Below, one piece after another: positions 8,401-18,619 of a DNA stretch of 64,000 nucleotides (within the stretch, counting starts at the first letter, position 1; the number at the start of each line of letters is the position of its first letter). The notes under the pieces are model-generated. The model worked only from the letters and a program-made list of their open reading frames with translations. It was not told where the DNA came from and made no database searches. The stretch is from contig OX155960.1 of NCBI GenBank assembly GCA_944548615.1, positions 34,130,475 through 34,194,474 on the forward strand, written 5' to 3'. The stretch is from Micropterix aruncella. Lineage: Eukaryota > Arthropoda > Insecta > Lepidoptera > Micropterigidae. The translations under genes were made by a program, and so were the position numbers.

Positions 8401-11071
8401 ATCAGCCCTCTATATCCGAAATAAAAACGCTGAACGTTTCAAGAATCAGTACCCTCTAGCAGTGGAGGCTATCACAGACCATCACTTTATGGACGACCTT
8501 GCTTTCGGGTCTTCTTCAATAGAAGAAGCTCGTAACGTGATAAAAAACATAATTTACATACATCAACAAGGGAATTTTTTCTTAAAGGGCTGGGCGTCTA
8601 ATTATCAAAGCGTTTTGAACGAAATACCCGAAGAAAGGAAAGCTACCCATAATATTGCTCTGGAGAAAGGAGAGATAAGCTCTCAACGGCTTTTAGGGTT
8701 AGAATGGTTGCCAGAAAGTGACCAACTTACATTTAATTTTAGGTTAGAAAAACTCGATGACGCCTTAAAAACGGGTCAGAGAGTGCCAACGAAACGAGAG
8801 GCTCTTAAGGTAGTAATGTCAATTTATGACCCACTCGGGGTATTAAGCCCAATAACTATCCGAGCCAAAATTCTAATGCAAAAGGTGTGGACCAGCGGTG
8901 TAGCCTGGGATGAGGAGGTCACACAAGATATTTTCAAAGGTTGGGGTGAATGGATAAATGCCCTTCGCTCGGCGAAGGACGTAAGGATTTCACGCTATCA
9001 CGGCGTAACAAAGAATCCCTCCGAAAATAGACAATTACACATATATTGTGACGCGTCTCAAGAGGCTATGTGCGCTGTCGCGTATATGAGAATAGCCAGA
9101 CCAGGCGAAGAACCGACCACATCCTTTATCGCAAGTAAAACCAGAGTCGCGCCGTTAAAAAAAATGACAATACCGCGTTTAGAACTGACAGCAGCACTAT
9201 TAGGCGCCGAACTAGCGAAAAAAATCACTAGCGAGTACAAAATTAAATTTCATGAAAGGATTTTATGGACAGACTCGATGAACGTACTTTGGTGGATACG
9301 TTCACGTAGCTCCGACCACCAACAATTTGTCTCTAACCGTCTGGGAGTATTGGACGAACTGACTACCCCGGAGGAGTGGAGATGGTTAAGCGGAAGTAGT
9401 AATCCTGCAGATGAAGCTACGAGAGCGAAGTCAAAAATTGACCTCTCGCCCGAGAGCCGTTGGCTGAATGGTCCTGAATACCTTAGACAGCCACCAGAGG
9501 TATGGCCGGCAAAGGTTCCCCATCAACCCGGGGAAAAGGATAAGATATCCCTCGAGTATAAACCATTGGCGGTATTTGCGCTACACGCTGTACCTACGAG
9601 CACAATAGATGTCGCGAGATTCTCCCAACATCGCAGATTATTGCGCGTAGCCGCATACGTTAGGAAGTTTATTCAACTATGTAGAGGTGCCACGAATAAC
9701 TGCATTTTAAACGGACAAGACATTGCCAGCGCTGAAATAATATTATTAAAGGAGTCGCAGAGTCGTTCTTTTAAGAAAGAAATAGAACTTATACGAGTGA
9801 AAGGGACTTTACCTAGGAATAGCCGTTTGATAGGTTTAAATGCGTACTTAGACGAGCGGGGCTTAATAAGAGTAGGCGGCCGCATCGCAAATGCGCCGGG
9901 AATACCACACGACACTAAGTATCCCATAATACTTGACGGCCGGGATCGCTATACACAACTACTGGTGGTAAGAACTCATGAGGAGATGGCTCATTCCGGG
10001 GTTGAAACGACATTGGCCAGCCTACGCCAGAGGTTCTGGCTAATTAGTCCCCGTCAAACGGTCAAAAAATTTATATACCAGTGTATGCTGTGCAAAATGA
10101 GAAGGGCAAAACCAGTCACAGCGTTGATGGGACAACTCCCGATGTCACGTTTGCAGCATCATACGAGGTGTTTTAACGCCGTAGGCGTAGACTACTTCGG
10201 GCCGGTTCAGGTGACTATACGAAGAAAAGTGGAGAAACGATATGGCGTGTTGTTCTCTTGTCTAACCACACGAGCGGTTCACATTGAATTAGCATATGAT
10301 TTGTCTACTAATTCGACAATACAAGCGATAAGAAGATTCATAGCCCGGCGGGGCAAACCAAGGGTGATAATGTCAGATAATGGATCTAATCTAAAAGGTG
10401 CGAGTGCCGAATTGAAGAAGGTCGTTTCAGAGATTGACGATGAACGTATCCGTGAACGTTTAAGTAACGACCAGATTGACTGGAGGTTTATACCACCTGC
10501 TTCTCCCCATCATGGCGGCTGCTGGGAATCGATGGTTAAGTCAGCCAAAAGAGCTTTGTACGCCATATTGAAAGAAAGAGCGCCTTCTGTGGAAATGATG
10601 CAGACTTTATTGGCTGAAGTGGAGTCAATCCTTAATCAGCGGCCTATCTCGCACATTACTATAGACAGTCGAGACCAGGAGCCACTTACGCCGCAAAGCT
10701 TTTTGTTAGGACACTCTAACAGCACCGCTATGGGTAAATTTACCATTGGAGATTTATGTAACCGTAAACAGTGGAGACAGACCCAAGCTCTAGCTGACGC
10801 TTTTTGGAATAGGTGGTCTAAAGAAGTACTACCTATGCTAGTCTCTCGACCTAAATGGAAGGAGGTACAACCTCCACTAAGGGTGGGGGAACTGGTGTTA
10901 ATATTGGATCCCTCTCTAGAAAGAGGAAGATGGCCTCGCGCTATAGTAACGGAAGTCTACCCTGACAAAACAGGTGTTGTCAGGATAGTAGATGTAAAAA
11001 TCGACGGAAAAATTTATCGCAGGTCAATAAGCAAACTAGTTAGATTAGAATTGTCCGCCCGAATAGAATAA
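5444..11071 (+). CDS. BEL/Pao gag-pol polyprotein (1875 residues, intact)
   Basis: A single open frame encodes all proteins for reverse transcription and integration. The N-terminus (about 25-115) is a charged likely coiled coil. An Ala-rich segment (about 175-235) holds two tandem 21-residue repeats. A DUF1759-like gag region follows (about 270-440), then two zinc knuckles, C485-C488-H492-C497 and one from C518 to C531. The aspartic protease has D605-S-G-S. RT has D938 and F1015-M-D-D. RNase H acidic residues are D1203, E1247, D1277 and D1323 (in NPADEATR). Integrase has H1512, H1517, C1547, C1550 and the D1583, D1645, E1695 triad, followed by a DUF5641-like tail near 1785-1870. There is no stop or frameshift, and gag and pol are fused without recoding. 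The ATG at 5444 is the first in frame after the leader. The RT box starts with F rather than the commoner Y. Confidence 0.96.
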   Translation: MESTAEKSNVSRRTWSQSSRRSERVQEVKEASEQLRRVTREQAKVAAEKKKLESEAITQREQLRATEEIATAKRRSEAAGAAAAIQVQHADLEAELQMLEADRQHALRVLDVVSEAYDSEKSGEWETRSYADLEETAGRTTLWAETQAPLTSYSEPDQIKPRNEERYRGRREEESDEAMQHEAGAAAPHGATHRAAHEGMRLEAGAAAPDGAAHRAAGGEIATAADAAATDAAAAAGSSTGDGSDDSASKKLISQVCRVISIASSKPQYNKELPHFSGDPLQFLAFKSIFNQSTEVIGLNDEQNLLRLQSAIRGRARDCVSGLLLSPANVGEIMKTLETLFGNPNVIIQRTLADLRKTRDLSEFIEAEELLQFACQVKNLVATVKSVNRIEHLWNPELLGSLVAKLPKNLLTLWLGDKGRGKPDEPVIIRFASWLETLAIDSQDAGIGPLDSGRKNQVVARDKKYKQQNHKNYVLNMTEQSRMKCPNCTGDHFLSKCERFKKLSLDSRWGVVKSLKRCFKCLAPSHGRKNCPAYKRFPRFKYHFLLTAADAALGGTEIITATAEGETQTGAIVAHTVANNRVLLQVLPITLIGPKGRKVVYALLDSGSTVSIIDREVAQELNIRGPPTNMEVCGIGSMKTSSKGAETVSFQIRGELGRKVFDVQAYSIAALNLPKLKNLSAAASDFDTLTAVKVDKISDVQPRLLIGANCWELIVSRGLRRINDELSLSKTLLGWVPVGRVSVDRQNDALHSFCLSDSGSNDASLQRLLEENLRLEQDWPNKKRELADSVRSKKLLESTTSLNGGVWHTGLLWRDDRRVLPDSRPMALARLHAVERKMDRDRTYGDAYCQKMDKYLAEGYAEEVDPSKLAGRTDIWFLPHLGVCSAAKGNKLRIVHDAAASVKGVSLNSLLITGPDYNQSITGILFRFREHPVAFTADIGDMFMRIKVIEDDTYSQLFLWRGYRRDIEPRILKMSSLIFGSRSSPTSALYIRNKNAERFKNQYPLAVEAITDHHFMDDLAFGSSSIEEARNVIKNIIYIHQQGNFFLKGWASNYQSVLNEIPEERKATHNIALEKGEISSQRLLGLEWLPESDQLTFNFRLEKLDDALKTGQRVPTKREALKVVMSIYDPLGVLSPITIRAKILMQKVWTSGVAWDEEVTQDIFKGWGEWINALRSAKDVRISRYHGVTKNPSENRQLHIYCDASQEAMCAVAYMRIARPGEEPTTSFIASKTRVAPLKKMTIPRLELTAALLGAELAKKITSEYKIKFHERILWTDSMNVLWWIRSRSSDHQQFVSNRLGVLDELTTPEEWRWLSGSSNPADEATRAKSKIDLSPESRWLNGPEYLRQPPEVWPAKVPHQPGEKDKISLEYKPLAVFALHAVPTSTIDVARFSQHRRLLRVAAYVRKFIQLCRGATNNCILNGQDIASAEIILLKESQSRSFKKEIELIRVKGTLPRNSRLIGLNAYLDERGLIRVGGRIANAPGIPHDTKYPIILDGRDRYTQLLVVRTHEEMAHSGVETTLASLRQRFWLISPRQTVKKFIYQCMLCKMRRAKPVTALMGQLPMSRLQHHTRCFNAVGVDYFGPVQVTIRRKVEKRYGVLFSCLTTRAVHIELAYDLSTNSTIQAIRRFIARRGKPRVIMSDNGSNLKGASAELKKVVSEIDDERIRERLSNDQIDWRFIPPASPHHGGCWESMVKSAKRALYAILKERAPSVEMMQTLLAEVESILNQRPISHITIDSRDQEPLTPQSFLLGHSNSTAMGKFTIGDLCNRKQWRQTQALADAFWNRWSKEVLPMLVSRPKWKEVQPPLRVGELVLILDPSLERGRWPRAIVTEVYPDKTGVVRIVDVKIDGKIYRRSISKLVRLELSARIE
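5977..6102 (+). repeat. Tandem 63-bp duplication in gag
   Basis: Two consecutive 63-bp units begin with GATG at 5977 and 6040. They encode two 21-residue copies beginning at M179 and M200, sharing EAGAAAP and HRAA. The DNA is far more GC-rich than the rest of the frame. This looks like replication slippage in a disordered linker, and copy number may vary between insertions. Confidence 0.8.
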
Positions 11072-11139
11072 GCCATAGATATAAATAACGTAGATTTAAG
11101 GTAAATAATTCGTAAAATAAGTTAATGGCACGTTGCCAT

Positions 11140-11150
11140 GAGCGGGGAAA
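11140..11150 (+). other. Polypurine tract
   Basis: GAGCGGGGAAA sits directly against the 3' LTR. This is the expected place and base composition for the RNase H-resistant primer of plus-strand DNA synthesis. The 68 bases between the gag-pol stop and this tract hold nothing else I recognise. Confidence 0.85.
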
Positions 11151-12249
11151 TGTACGAATTATCACTTGCATTTTCTAATATGGGTGGCTGTTCGCGAGAG
11201 ATCGATTCTTAGAAGCTTATATTCCTCTTTCACACGCTCGAGCCACCCCATAACAGACATAAATAACAGACACTGAAACAAAATACGGCTCATTCAAATA
11301 TTAAAATCATCCGCAAGGAAGTCCTAACTAAATACGCAGGACAAAATTCCATGAAAGGTCCTGGTAATAATATATCGCCGTCTTTAAGGGCCGAAGACCC
11401 CTAATTAATTATCAGCCTGTCATTTCTCGCAGTGGATATATCGAGGGTGTCGACCGATAACAAAAAATCGTAAACGCGGCAAGCCGCTCGCGCAACCCTC
11501 TTATATTAAAACAAATGTGGTAATCTCAAAATAATCGCAATGTTTGAGGTAATTAGGAGGCTATTAATTATTCGACTGAAAGCTTGGATAAAATCAAATA
11601 CTTATAATTTTGCTAGCTATTCGAAGGAATTTTAAGTACTAAATATGATGTATTGTTAATGTTTAATCTACATATTTTCGCTATAAACCTAATGATAATG
11701 TAGTAGTAATACATATTATAGAAAATTACCTTCAATTAAGGTGAGATTAATTTAAGTTAAAAATGTAAGCCTGATTGAATAATATGTACTCTCGCTAAGC
11801 CACACCCCTTAACCCTCAGTAGGCCGGTCTCTTACCGCCGCCATTGCCTTTTAACCAATCACGGGTTAGAGTGGCGGGGCTTTAGCGAGGCTAGTGAACG
11901 ATTTTGGAAAATCGAACAGTCACAAAAATACCGAGGTCGAGAATGAACGACCCTTAAGCGGCGGGATAATAGTTGTACATACGGCAGCCCTTGGCTGGTC
12001 TCGTACTCGCGCGCATAATTTAAGTGTATACTGTAACTCACGAGTAAATTGAGGGACAATAAACGTTCTTTTGAAATAAACTCTTTCACTGTGTGATCAT
12101 CTAATAGAGTGTGAACCAGATACGGGAGACTACTCGGCGGCCAGGAAGAACGAGAGAACGCGAAGGTAAATAACATTTACAGTCCACAAAAACCACCCTT
12201 CAGCAGTGGGAGAAACTCACAGAAAAATAACTGATGGATTTTATAACCA
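11151..12249 (+). repeat. 3' LTR of the BEL/Pao element
   Basis: The length is the same as the 5' LTR (1099 bp) and it starts right after the polypurine tract. Two AATAAA hexamers at 12058-12063 and 12075-12080 probably direct 3' processing of the element's RNA. It ends with CA at 12249, next to the second CTGCT. Confidence 0.96.
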
Positions 12250-12284
12250 CTGCTAATGATGGCGGAGCTGTTAGCAGGGATAGA

Positions 12285-12790
12285 TTTTAGTTTTTTTATA
12301 ATACTTTTTTACACGACTACCGAACGAAAATGGAATGTTATGTGTTCAGGATTGATCTATGTATGTTTTCCGATTCTTTAATCCACCATAACTTCTAAAC
12401 GCTCGAGCTGATTTAGAAGTATGTAGTATTGTTAGAATTGTTAAATCATCCCGAGTGTCATAGGATATCTTAACTTTCCAATATCAAGTAAATAGTTGTC
12501 TAAATGTCCAAATCTCCAAACGTCAATAATTAACATCAATAGATCGTGTTTAGTACCAAATGAATGGCCTGATTGAGTACATTCCGAAATTATATGTGTA
12601 TATATATGGATAATTACATAAACCACAAATATTTCATTAATATGACCGTAAAAAAATAAACCACAAATATTTCATAAAAAACGGTAACAAAATATATAAT
12701 ATAAATACAGTAGTTCACTTTGTATAATGGAAGTCGTGTTGTTTATTTCTTTTAATATATTTACTTGCTGTGATTTAAACAACAATGTAG
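12285..12790 (+). repeat. Dispersed repeat family A, copy 2
   Basis: This copy starts about 35 bp after the BEL/Pao 3' LTR and carries all landmarks of copy 1, including CATCCCGAGTGTCATAGG at about 12447. It is longer than copy 1 because ACCACAAATATTTCAT is repeated internally (about 12623 and 12660). It also extends through TTTAATATATTTACTTG, which copies 1 and 3 carry. Confidence 0.8.
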
Positions 12791-14066
12791 CTAGAAAGGA
12801 AAGTAGGTTTGAGATTTCAACTCTTTTTTTTTTGTAACTAGATCTAAGGTTTATTGACGTTTTAAATTATTTATTTTAGTTCAGCGTATATCGTAATGCA
12901 TTAATTTTCACTCATGTTACCGATACATGTATATTTTAATGAATGAATTAAATGTTGTTATTATTATGTTTTTTTCCTTTATATCTTTTACGGTAAAGAT
13001 CCACCTCAATGTCTAACGTCATTACCTTACAGGGCTGGCTTTTTTTGTAACATCAGGTGGCAGTACTCAGTTAGTTATCCGAGGTGATCTGGCGGACACC
13101 AGTGTATGTGCGTTATTATCCATCTCACGTAATCCTAACATCAGTTTGAACGTTTACTAGCAGTACCTACACAGTTACCCCTTTTAATATGACAACGGTC
13201 AAGTTAAACAAAATAAGCATAGAAAATGCTATATAGGGGTGACCAAATATTACTGATTGCAGTCGAAATGTGAACAAGTGTTGTTATTAAGACATTTAAG
13301 ATAAAATGTTATCGAAGATAGCTGGAGAACATTAACATTAAGTATATTAAACCAAACAAAATAGCATAAATGACTATATAACGATCTAAAAATACAATCT
13401 CAAGTGGGGATATTCATGACTCATAAGGTCCAAGACGAAAAATAACATCATGGCAGGAGAACATTGTAACGGAAAAAAGAGCTATGATTGACATTCGTTC
13501 GAATCGACTGATTTAGATGCTCGGCCGGGTGACATTAAACCCCCCTTGGGTTTAAACCCACCTACCGCAGACGCATAACCCACCTCCTTGGTTGATACAA
13601 ATCTGTTATTGAGAGCGTCCCTAGCCACGAGCCTAATACTAATCGGTCCACAAATCATGTCGTAGGCGTCAACATTAACGATTTCGAGTATTTTTATCTT
13701 CGTGGACGCTTATCCTTAAGTGCGTTGCACCTACATGAAAGGTCGACCGTTCCACGACCACTTTCGGAGTCTTTCACGTGGGTGACCGACCGTTCATTCC
13801 TCTTATCGGCTTTCTTTAAGCCAGTTTACCACGCAGTGCTTAAAGAGTATGGACTAATTGCTTGAATGAGATAGAAAACTAAGGTGATTTCGTACATTCG
13901 AAAATTTCGAACTCGTCTTTAATGATATTGATTCTCCAAATGATAATGACGACGATATACGAATATCGTACCTATGCAACAGAACCAACAATGTAGATAA
14001 TAAACAAAGTAAAAATGTCAGTAAAAGTAATAATGGGCAAGTGGTTAATACCGATTTTTAGAAAAT
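12791..14066. other. No recognised gene
   Basis: Mostly AT-rich. A less AT-rich block around 13500-13860 has a small inverted repeat (CCTTGGGTTTAAACCCA, about 13545) but no frame or motif that I can identify. Confidence 0.4.
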
Positions 14067-14377
14067 GGGCTCCATTGCGTTTCTTCGTGAACTATAAATA
14101 CCTGAAAATAGTTCATGGGAACGAGACAGAGCAGTGCCTTAGAGCGGAAACTGGACGATCGTATCTCTTCCTGCACAATACTACCTGCCGCGCATAAAGC
14201 CATCTAAATTCGTTTAAAAACATTTCGTGCTGTCTTACGCTGCTTTATGTTCGATTAGTAGTTTGATGATGGATAAGTGACATTCATTCGTTTCATATTC
14301 AGCTCTAACGCATTGGCCCGTATCGCTCGCATGAACTAATTCCGATTTTAGTTCACGAAGAAACGCAATGTTGGGTT
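14067..14377. mobile_element. Inverted-repeat miniature element (family B, copy 1)
   Basis: The ends are imperfect inverted repeats: GGGCTCCATTGCGTTTCTTC at the left, and the reverse complement of the right end reads ACATTGCGTTTCTTCGTGAA. A related element is at 32197-32534. Both share the terminal GCGTTTCTT-GAACTA core and an internal ACGAGACAGAGCA block. There is no transposase frame. The target duplication is unclear, so the superfamily is undetermined. Confidence 0.75.
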
Positions 14378-14539
14378 CAGTCTATAATTTTATTCGCAAA
14401 ACTTGATTCACACATACACTTGAGTCTTTCCTTCTCTGTTTAGCTGAGAGTCCTTCAGGACTCCTTTGTCAATATCGTCTTCCAACTATTGTTGGAACTA
14501 TCAACTATCGTTTGAGCTATTGTTTTGGATGACTTAGAT

Positions 14540-14813
14540 CAGTGTTTCCCACTTAGTTTTTCCTACGTTCCGCTTCAAGAAAGACCTCAAACTCGCGTAC
14601 CCCTTATTGCAGGAATGATAAATAAAAAATAAAATCAGTTTTTATTATATATTTAGTACCATCAAAATACAGTTGATGACGGTGAAAATCAGCTTAATGT
14701 GACGCACGTTTTTTTACAACTCTGGAACAACTGGCAAGAAATTGCCACGCGTACCCCTGGATGCAACTTCGCGTACCCCTGGGGGTACGCGTACCACTAT
14801 TTGGAAAACACTG
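14540..14813. mobile_element. hAT-type miniature transposon with perfect TSD
   Basis: This 274-bp element starts CAGTGTTTCCCA and ends TGGAAAACACTG. It is flanked by an exact 8-bp duplication ACTTAGAT (14532-14539 and 14814-14821). Ends of this form with 8-bp duplications define hAT transposons. It has no transposase, so it must have been moved by a partner elsewhere. Internal CGCGTACCCCTGG repeats (about 14749, 14771 and 14788) are typical hAT subterminal repeats. Confidence 0.93.
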
Positions 14814-14821
14814 ACTTAGAT

Positions 14822-17800
14822 GAATTGCGATATTGCCTTTTTTATTTCAAAACTTTTTCAGTTTATCGCAACTATTGAGTAACATACTTAATTTATCAGT
14901 TAACTTGACTAATGGTTTTACCTTCAATGTAAGGTTGGCTTTACCATACCGGAACCTGAGTCGTCCATAATCCGCCTCCGTGGTGATACCAGAGCTTTGC
15001 CCTCGCCGCATCCCACGCCTTCTCCGTTCACATCTCTCGGAGAAAGTGGTGGTTATTAATATTTGTTCTCCGTTTGCGCGACCCCGATAAGTTCCGTTTA
15101 GAAACCCATAATCGCCTCATCGGTAAATTTGAATTGGTAATTTTCGAAGAAGAAAGTATTTCCGCGATCGTTATTGAGTGCATCTTATATATTTTTAATA
15201 TCATCTGCAATATTTATTGATGTTTTAAGTTGAAAACTGTCATGACTGATGAGAAACCGTGTTTCCGCAACAGAACTTCTCACGCGGATCCGATGTTTCT
15301 CATATTTATTTTCGATAAACTAAAAAAATAGCATTATCATTGCCATTTGCCCAGCCTTGTTCAAATAAGATCATCCGGTCGTTTTTAATGTCACACGCCA
15401 GCGCCTCCAGCGTATCCTTTGTTTTTAACAAGCATTAGCAAATAATTGACGAAATTTTCATTCAGCGAGGTCGTATAAAGCGATCATAACATTCTAAGAC
15501 TAATTTATTGATATAGATTGACATTTACATAGCGAAATTCATATAATTGCCTTGTCCATTAGGACTTTCATTTTTTTATTTTATCTTCTTTTGTTTCATC
15601 TTTTGTTTTGATTCTGCGTCTTTCATCTTTTAATTATTCCGTTAATTATCTCCATCAATAGTCCGTTTTAGCTTTCATATTGCTAAGGCATAGGCTATTT
15701 TCAGAAACGTAAACATTCGACTTATTCTTTGCTTTGGTTTATCTTTCGTCGTGTACCTCCTCATTCTTCATATGCCTATGTATTTTTCATTCACTATTCT
15801 TTCGACTGCGGAAATTGTCCCGTCTGCCATTTTCTACATCACTAACTCCAAATTTATTTGGCATCATACTTTAAAGTTTATTTTGGACTAGACTATATCT
15901 ATTACCGAGAGAGTTTTGACAAATATACTTCACAAAGCACACTCGACTTGTTTACGTTCTTCAATATCGTCGCTTTGATCGCCTGGAACTAACCAGAGCT
16001 GTTCGTCGTCGTTCAAAGCTAAGCCCGAGGCGGTAAAAGTTGTGGAATCATTGCGCACCTAAAATACCCGTTTCGAGTGATCACCGAACAACTGAACAGC
16101 AATTACTGAATTTTATCCGTGTGGACCGGTACGTAGCTAATATTACATATTGTTATTTAACGTCTCATCATTTGGAGGAGTGTACCATTTGATCTTCGCC
16201 GATTGCATAAAGATAATTTAAATAAGACCAACCCCGAAATGCTTCTTTAGAAATTCAATTTAGGCAAGTTTCGTAGACAATGCCATATTTTGCAAAGCAA
16301 GCCAGAATTATTAAATTATTCAAAATACACTAGTTATATTATTATGTTTTTCATAGAGGAGAAAAGTACAGTTTTAAAAGACGAAAAAACATAAAATCTT
16401 CGAAAAGACAACTTCAAATAAATGTAGAAAAAATGGCACATCGCAACAGGAAGAATTGAAATAGTGTGATTTTCCAATAGATGTTCTGAAACTCCGAGAA
16501 GTTAACTAATTTGACACATTTATAAGCAATTTTGAAACGTGACACTTCACACCAACAAATAAGACGTGACACAGAAACAAAAAGGACACTTTTAATGCCA
16601 AATGGTAAAATCTTAACCTCCATTTCCTTCGTTCATTGTACCTCATATATGAGACGTTGCCTCTGCCGAAGCGCAGCAAACTTACTACATTATTTTGTCA
16701 TAGAAGTCTCGCATGTTAAAAGGTGGCGAAACAGCCATCGACGTGCTCTCGAACTTCGCTTGCTTTTGCGACTGGAAACTGCTACAAGTTCGAAATTTGC
16801 CCAACGCTAGTTGGATTATAAACTGATTTATTACTTGAACAAGTTTGCAACTCTTTTACCTCGCTTTAACTATTTTCAAAGGCTAGTATAAGTATGGCCA
16901 ATAGCTTTAGTATTTTTTTTCATTCTGATGTCATATTCATTCTTTTACTCGTATTTATCGTATATATTCTCGTATATATTCGTCTTTTACCAAATACTTG
17001 AATTCTACATTTTGCTCGAAAACAAAATTTTCCCTATTTACATACTTCGTGTACCTAACAGACGTTTTTTTTTTGGGAAATTAAAAAAGGCAATCATTCC
17101 CTTTCTTTTGGTAGTGATTTAAATATCTCTTCGTTCCATCTTTTACGCATTGGCTTTCAAATTTTGCGCCAATTGATTCACTCGTGTATTACATGAACAA
17201 ATTTGAATATAAAATCATTACGAGATTAGCAGCAATTACCGGTTCCGCGGTCTGCTGCGTACGGATCACTATTTTAATTATTCCATGTAATAAAAAGGAA
17301 CGCGGTTAACGCGAGCTATAACCCGCCACCCGTAACGTAACGATAACTATGCCAATTTCGTCTGTGGTTCACAATTCAACCATTGCACAACTACGCTTAC
17401 ACTAGCTAGCGTCCAAAATAAACAACGGCGCAGAGTAATCGGTAATATGGAACGGCGAACGGTGCAGGTTGGATACAACGTCCGTAAACAAGCGAAAAGC
17501 GATATATTTAGAATCTCTACTGTTTTGACAGACAAGCCATTTATCGGTTACATTATCCTCGATTAAAAAATAAGTATGTATTTAGGTACGTTCCTATTGT
17601 TTCTCAACCGAAACGCAACGCACGTGTACGGCATGCGTGACATGCAATCGATACAATTTAACTGTCGTGGTTATTGCGCCACTATTTCTAAATAGGCTAC
17701 TATGGACGGCAACTATACGTTTCCGGTCGACTATGCTGCGATATCGGATTGCTGTATTTTTTCTTCAAAATTGCTGTTCAACAAGTTTGTGGTTTAATTT

Positions 17801-18052
17801 TCTGACTGGGCTCATATTACTTAGCGTTATTATTTTTTCTATTTAAACATTGCATGTAATAAATGTTTGAAATGTTTGTATTGAATGTTGACATGTTTTG
17901 AAACAAAATGGGAAACAATACTTCAAATCAATTCCACATTATATTCTACTAATACTCTTTTTTTCTTGTCCGTCAAAATGTGTAATTAGATGTATTTCTT
18001 GTGCGATTTCCAATTTTTGATTACGCTCAAACTAGTGCACATTGAATACATA
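14822..18052. other. 3.2 kb without recognised gene
   Basis: AT-rich DNA with scattered frames below 95 codons (16414-16623, 16532-16810, 17637-17846). None shows a domain, signal peptide or conserved motif that I recognise. Pyrimidine-rich DNA at 15560-15850 could be an eroded minus-strand LINE, but I found no diagnostic motif. Confidence 0.4.
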
Positions 18053-18619
18053 TTAACCTGTTAACCTCGGAGAATTTGTGGAATATAGACGCACATGGAA
18101 CTGCGCACTATGAAAAAAAATCGGACCGGATTTAAATTCTGTGGATTGTTGACGAAAAAATATATGTTTCATTGTGTTTTAATTAATTCTAGGGGCTCTC
18201 TAGACGATCAAGCATGCTTGTCAAGCATCGCGTCGCAGGCTGGGAGGGGATCGTAAACCGCAGGAAATATGTAAATATAATTTTTTTTTATTTTCCAAAA
18301 ATGCCTAATTTTGTAGTTTTATACCAGGGAGTCGTCATTCATCAATCAACTATCGTACGTATGATTAACTAAGGCATTTTTGGTAAATATTTAAAAATAA
18401 TATTTGCATATTTCCTGCGGTTTACGATCCCTTCCAAGCCCGCGACGCGATGCTTGACAAGCATGCTTGATCGTCTAGAGAGCCCCTAAGCGTTGATAAA
18501 AAAAGAATAATAATAAATTACGTCACGCGGGCGTGACCTAATAACACTTCTATACGAAAAAGTGAGCATCCGTTGTATGTTGCATAATTAAAAAGGGACT
18601 TCCCCGGCTAACAGGTTAA
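18053..18619. mobile_element. piggyBac-like miniature element (TTAA sites)
   Basis: The left end reads TTAACCTGTTAACCTCGG. The reverse complement of the right end reads TTAACCTGTTAGCCGGGGAA. TTAA lies at both borders (18053-18056 and 18616-18619), as expected for piggyBac insertions, which duplicate TTAA. There is no transposase. About 300 bp of its interior is a second, nested element (18192-18486). Confidence 0.8.
18192..18486. mobile_element. TA-flanked foldback element nested in the TTAA element
   Basis: Two arms of about 117 bp (18192-18308 and 18371-18486) are near-perfect inverted repeats starting GGGGCTCTCTAGACGATCAA. They surround a loop of about 62 bases. TA lies on each side (18190-18191 and 18487-18488). 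The TA duplication points to Tc1/mariner mobilisation. An RNA copy would fold into a very long hairpin. It sits wholly inside 18053-18619 and so was inserted later. Confidence 0.9.

Larger units (their letters stand above)
4283..12249 (+). mobile_element. Complete BEL/Pao LTR retrotransposon
   Basis: This is a full-length element of 7967 bp. It starts TGTACG, ends CA, and is bounded by two LTRs of exactly 1099 bp. The five bases before it (4278-4282) and after it (12250-12254) are both CTGCT, a target duplication of the size usual for BEL/Pao. Inside are a primer-binding site, one long gag-pol frame and a polypurine tract. The pol order is protease, RT, RNase H, integrase, and the integrase carries a C-terminal DUF5641-like tail, which fits BEL/Pao. 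No env-like frame follows pol. LTRs that look identical plus an undamaged frame indicate a very recent insertion; whether it is transcribed cannot be seen here. Confidence 0.97.

Noticed and set aside
15245..15275. Hammerhead-ribozyme-like CTGATGAG followed by a GAAAC/GTTTC stem
   Set aside because: The conserved GAAA after the stem is GCAA, and no proper stems I and III with a cleavage site could be drawn.
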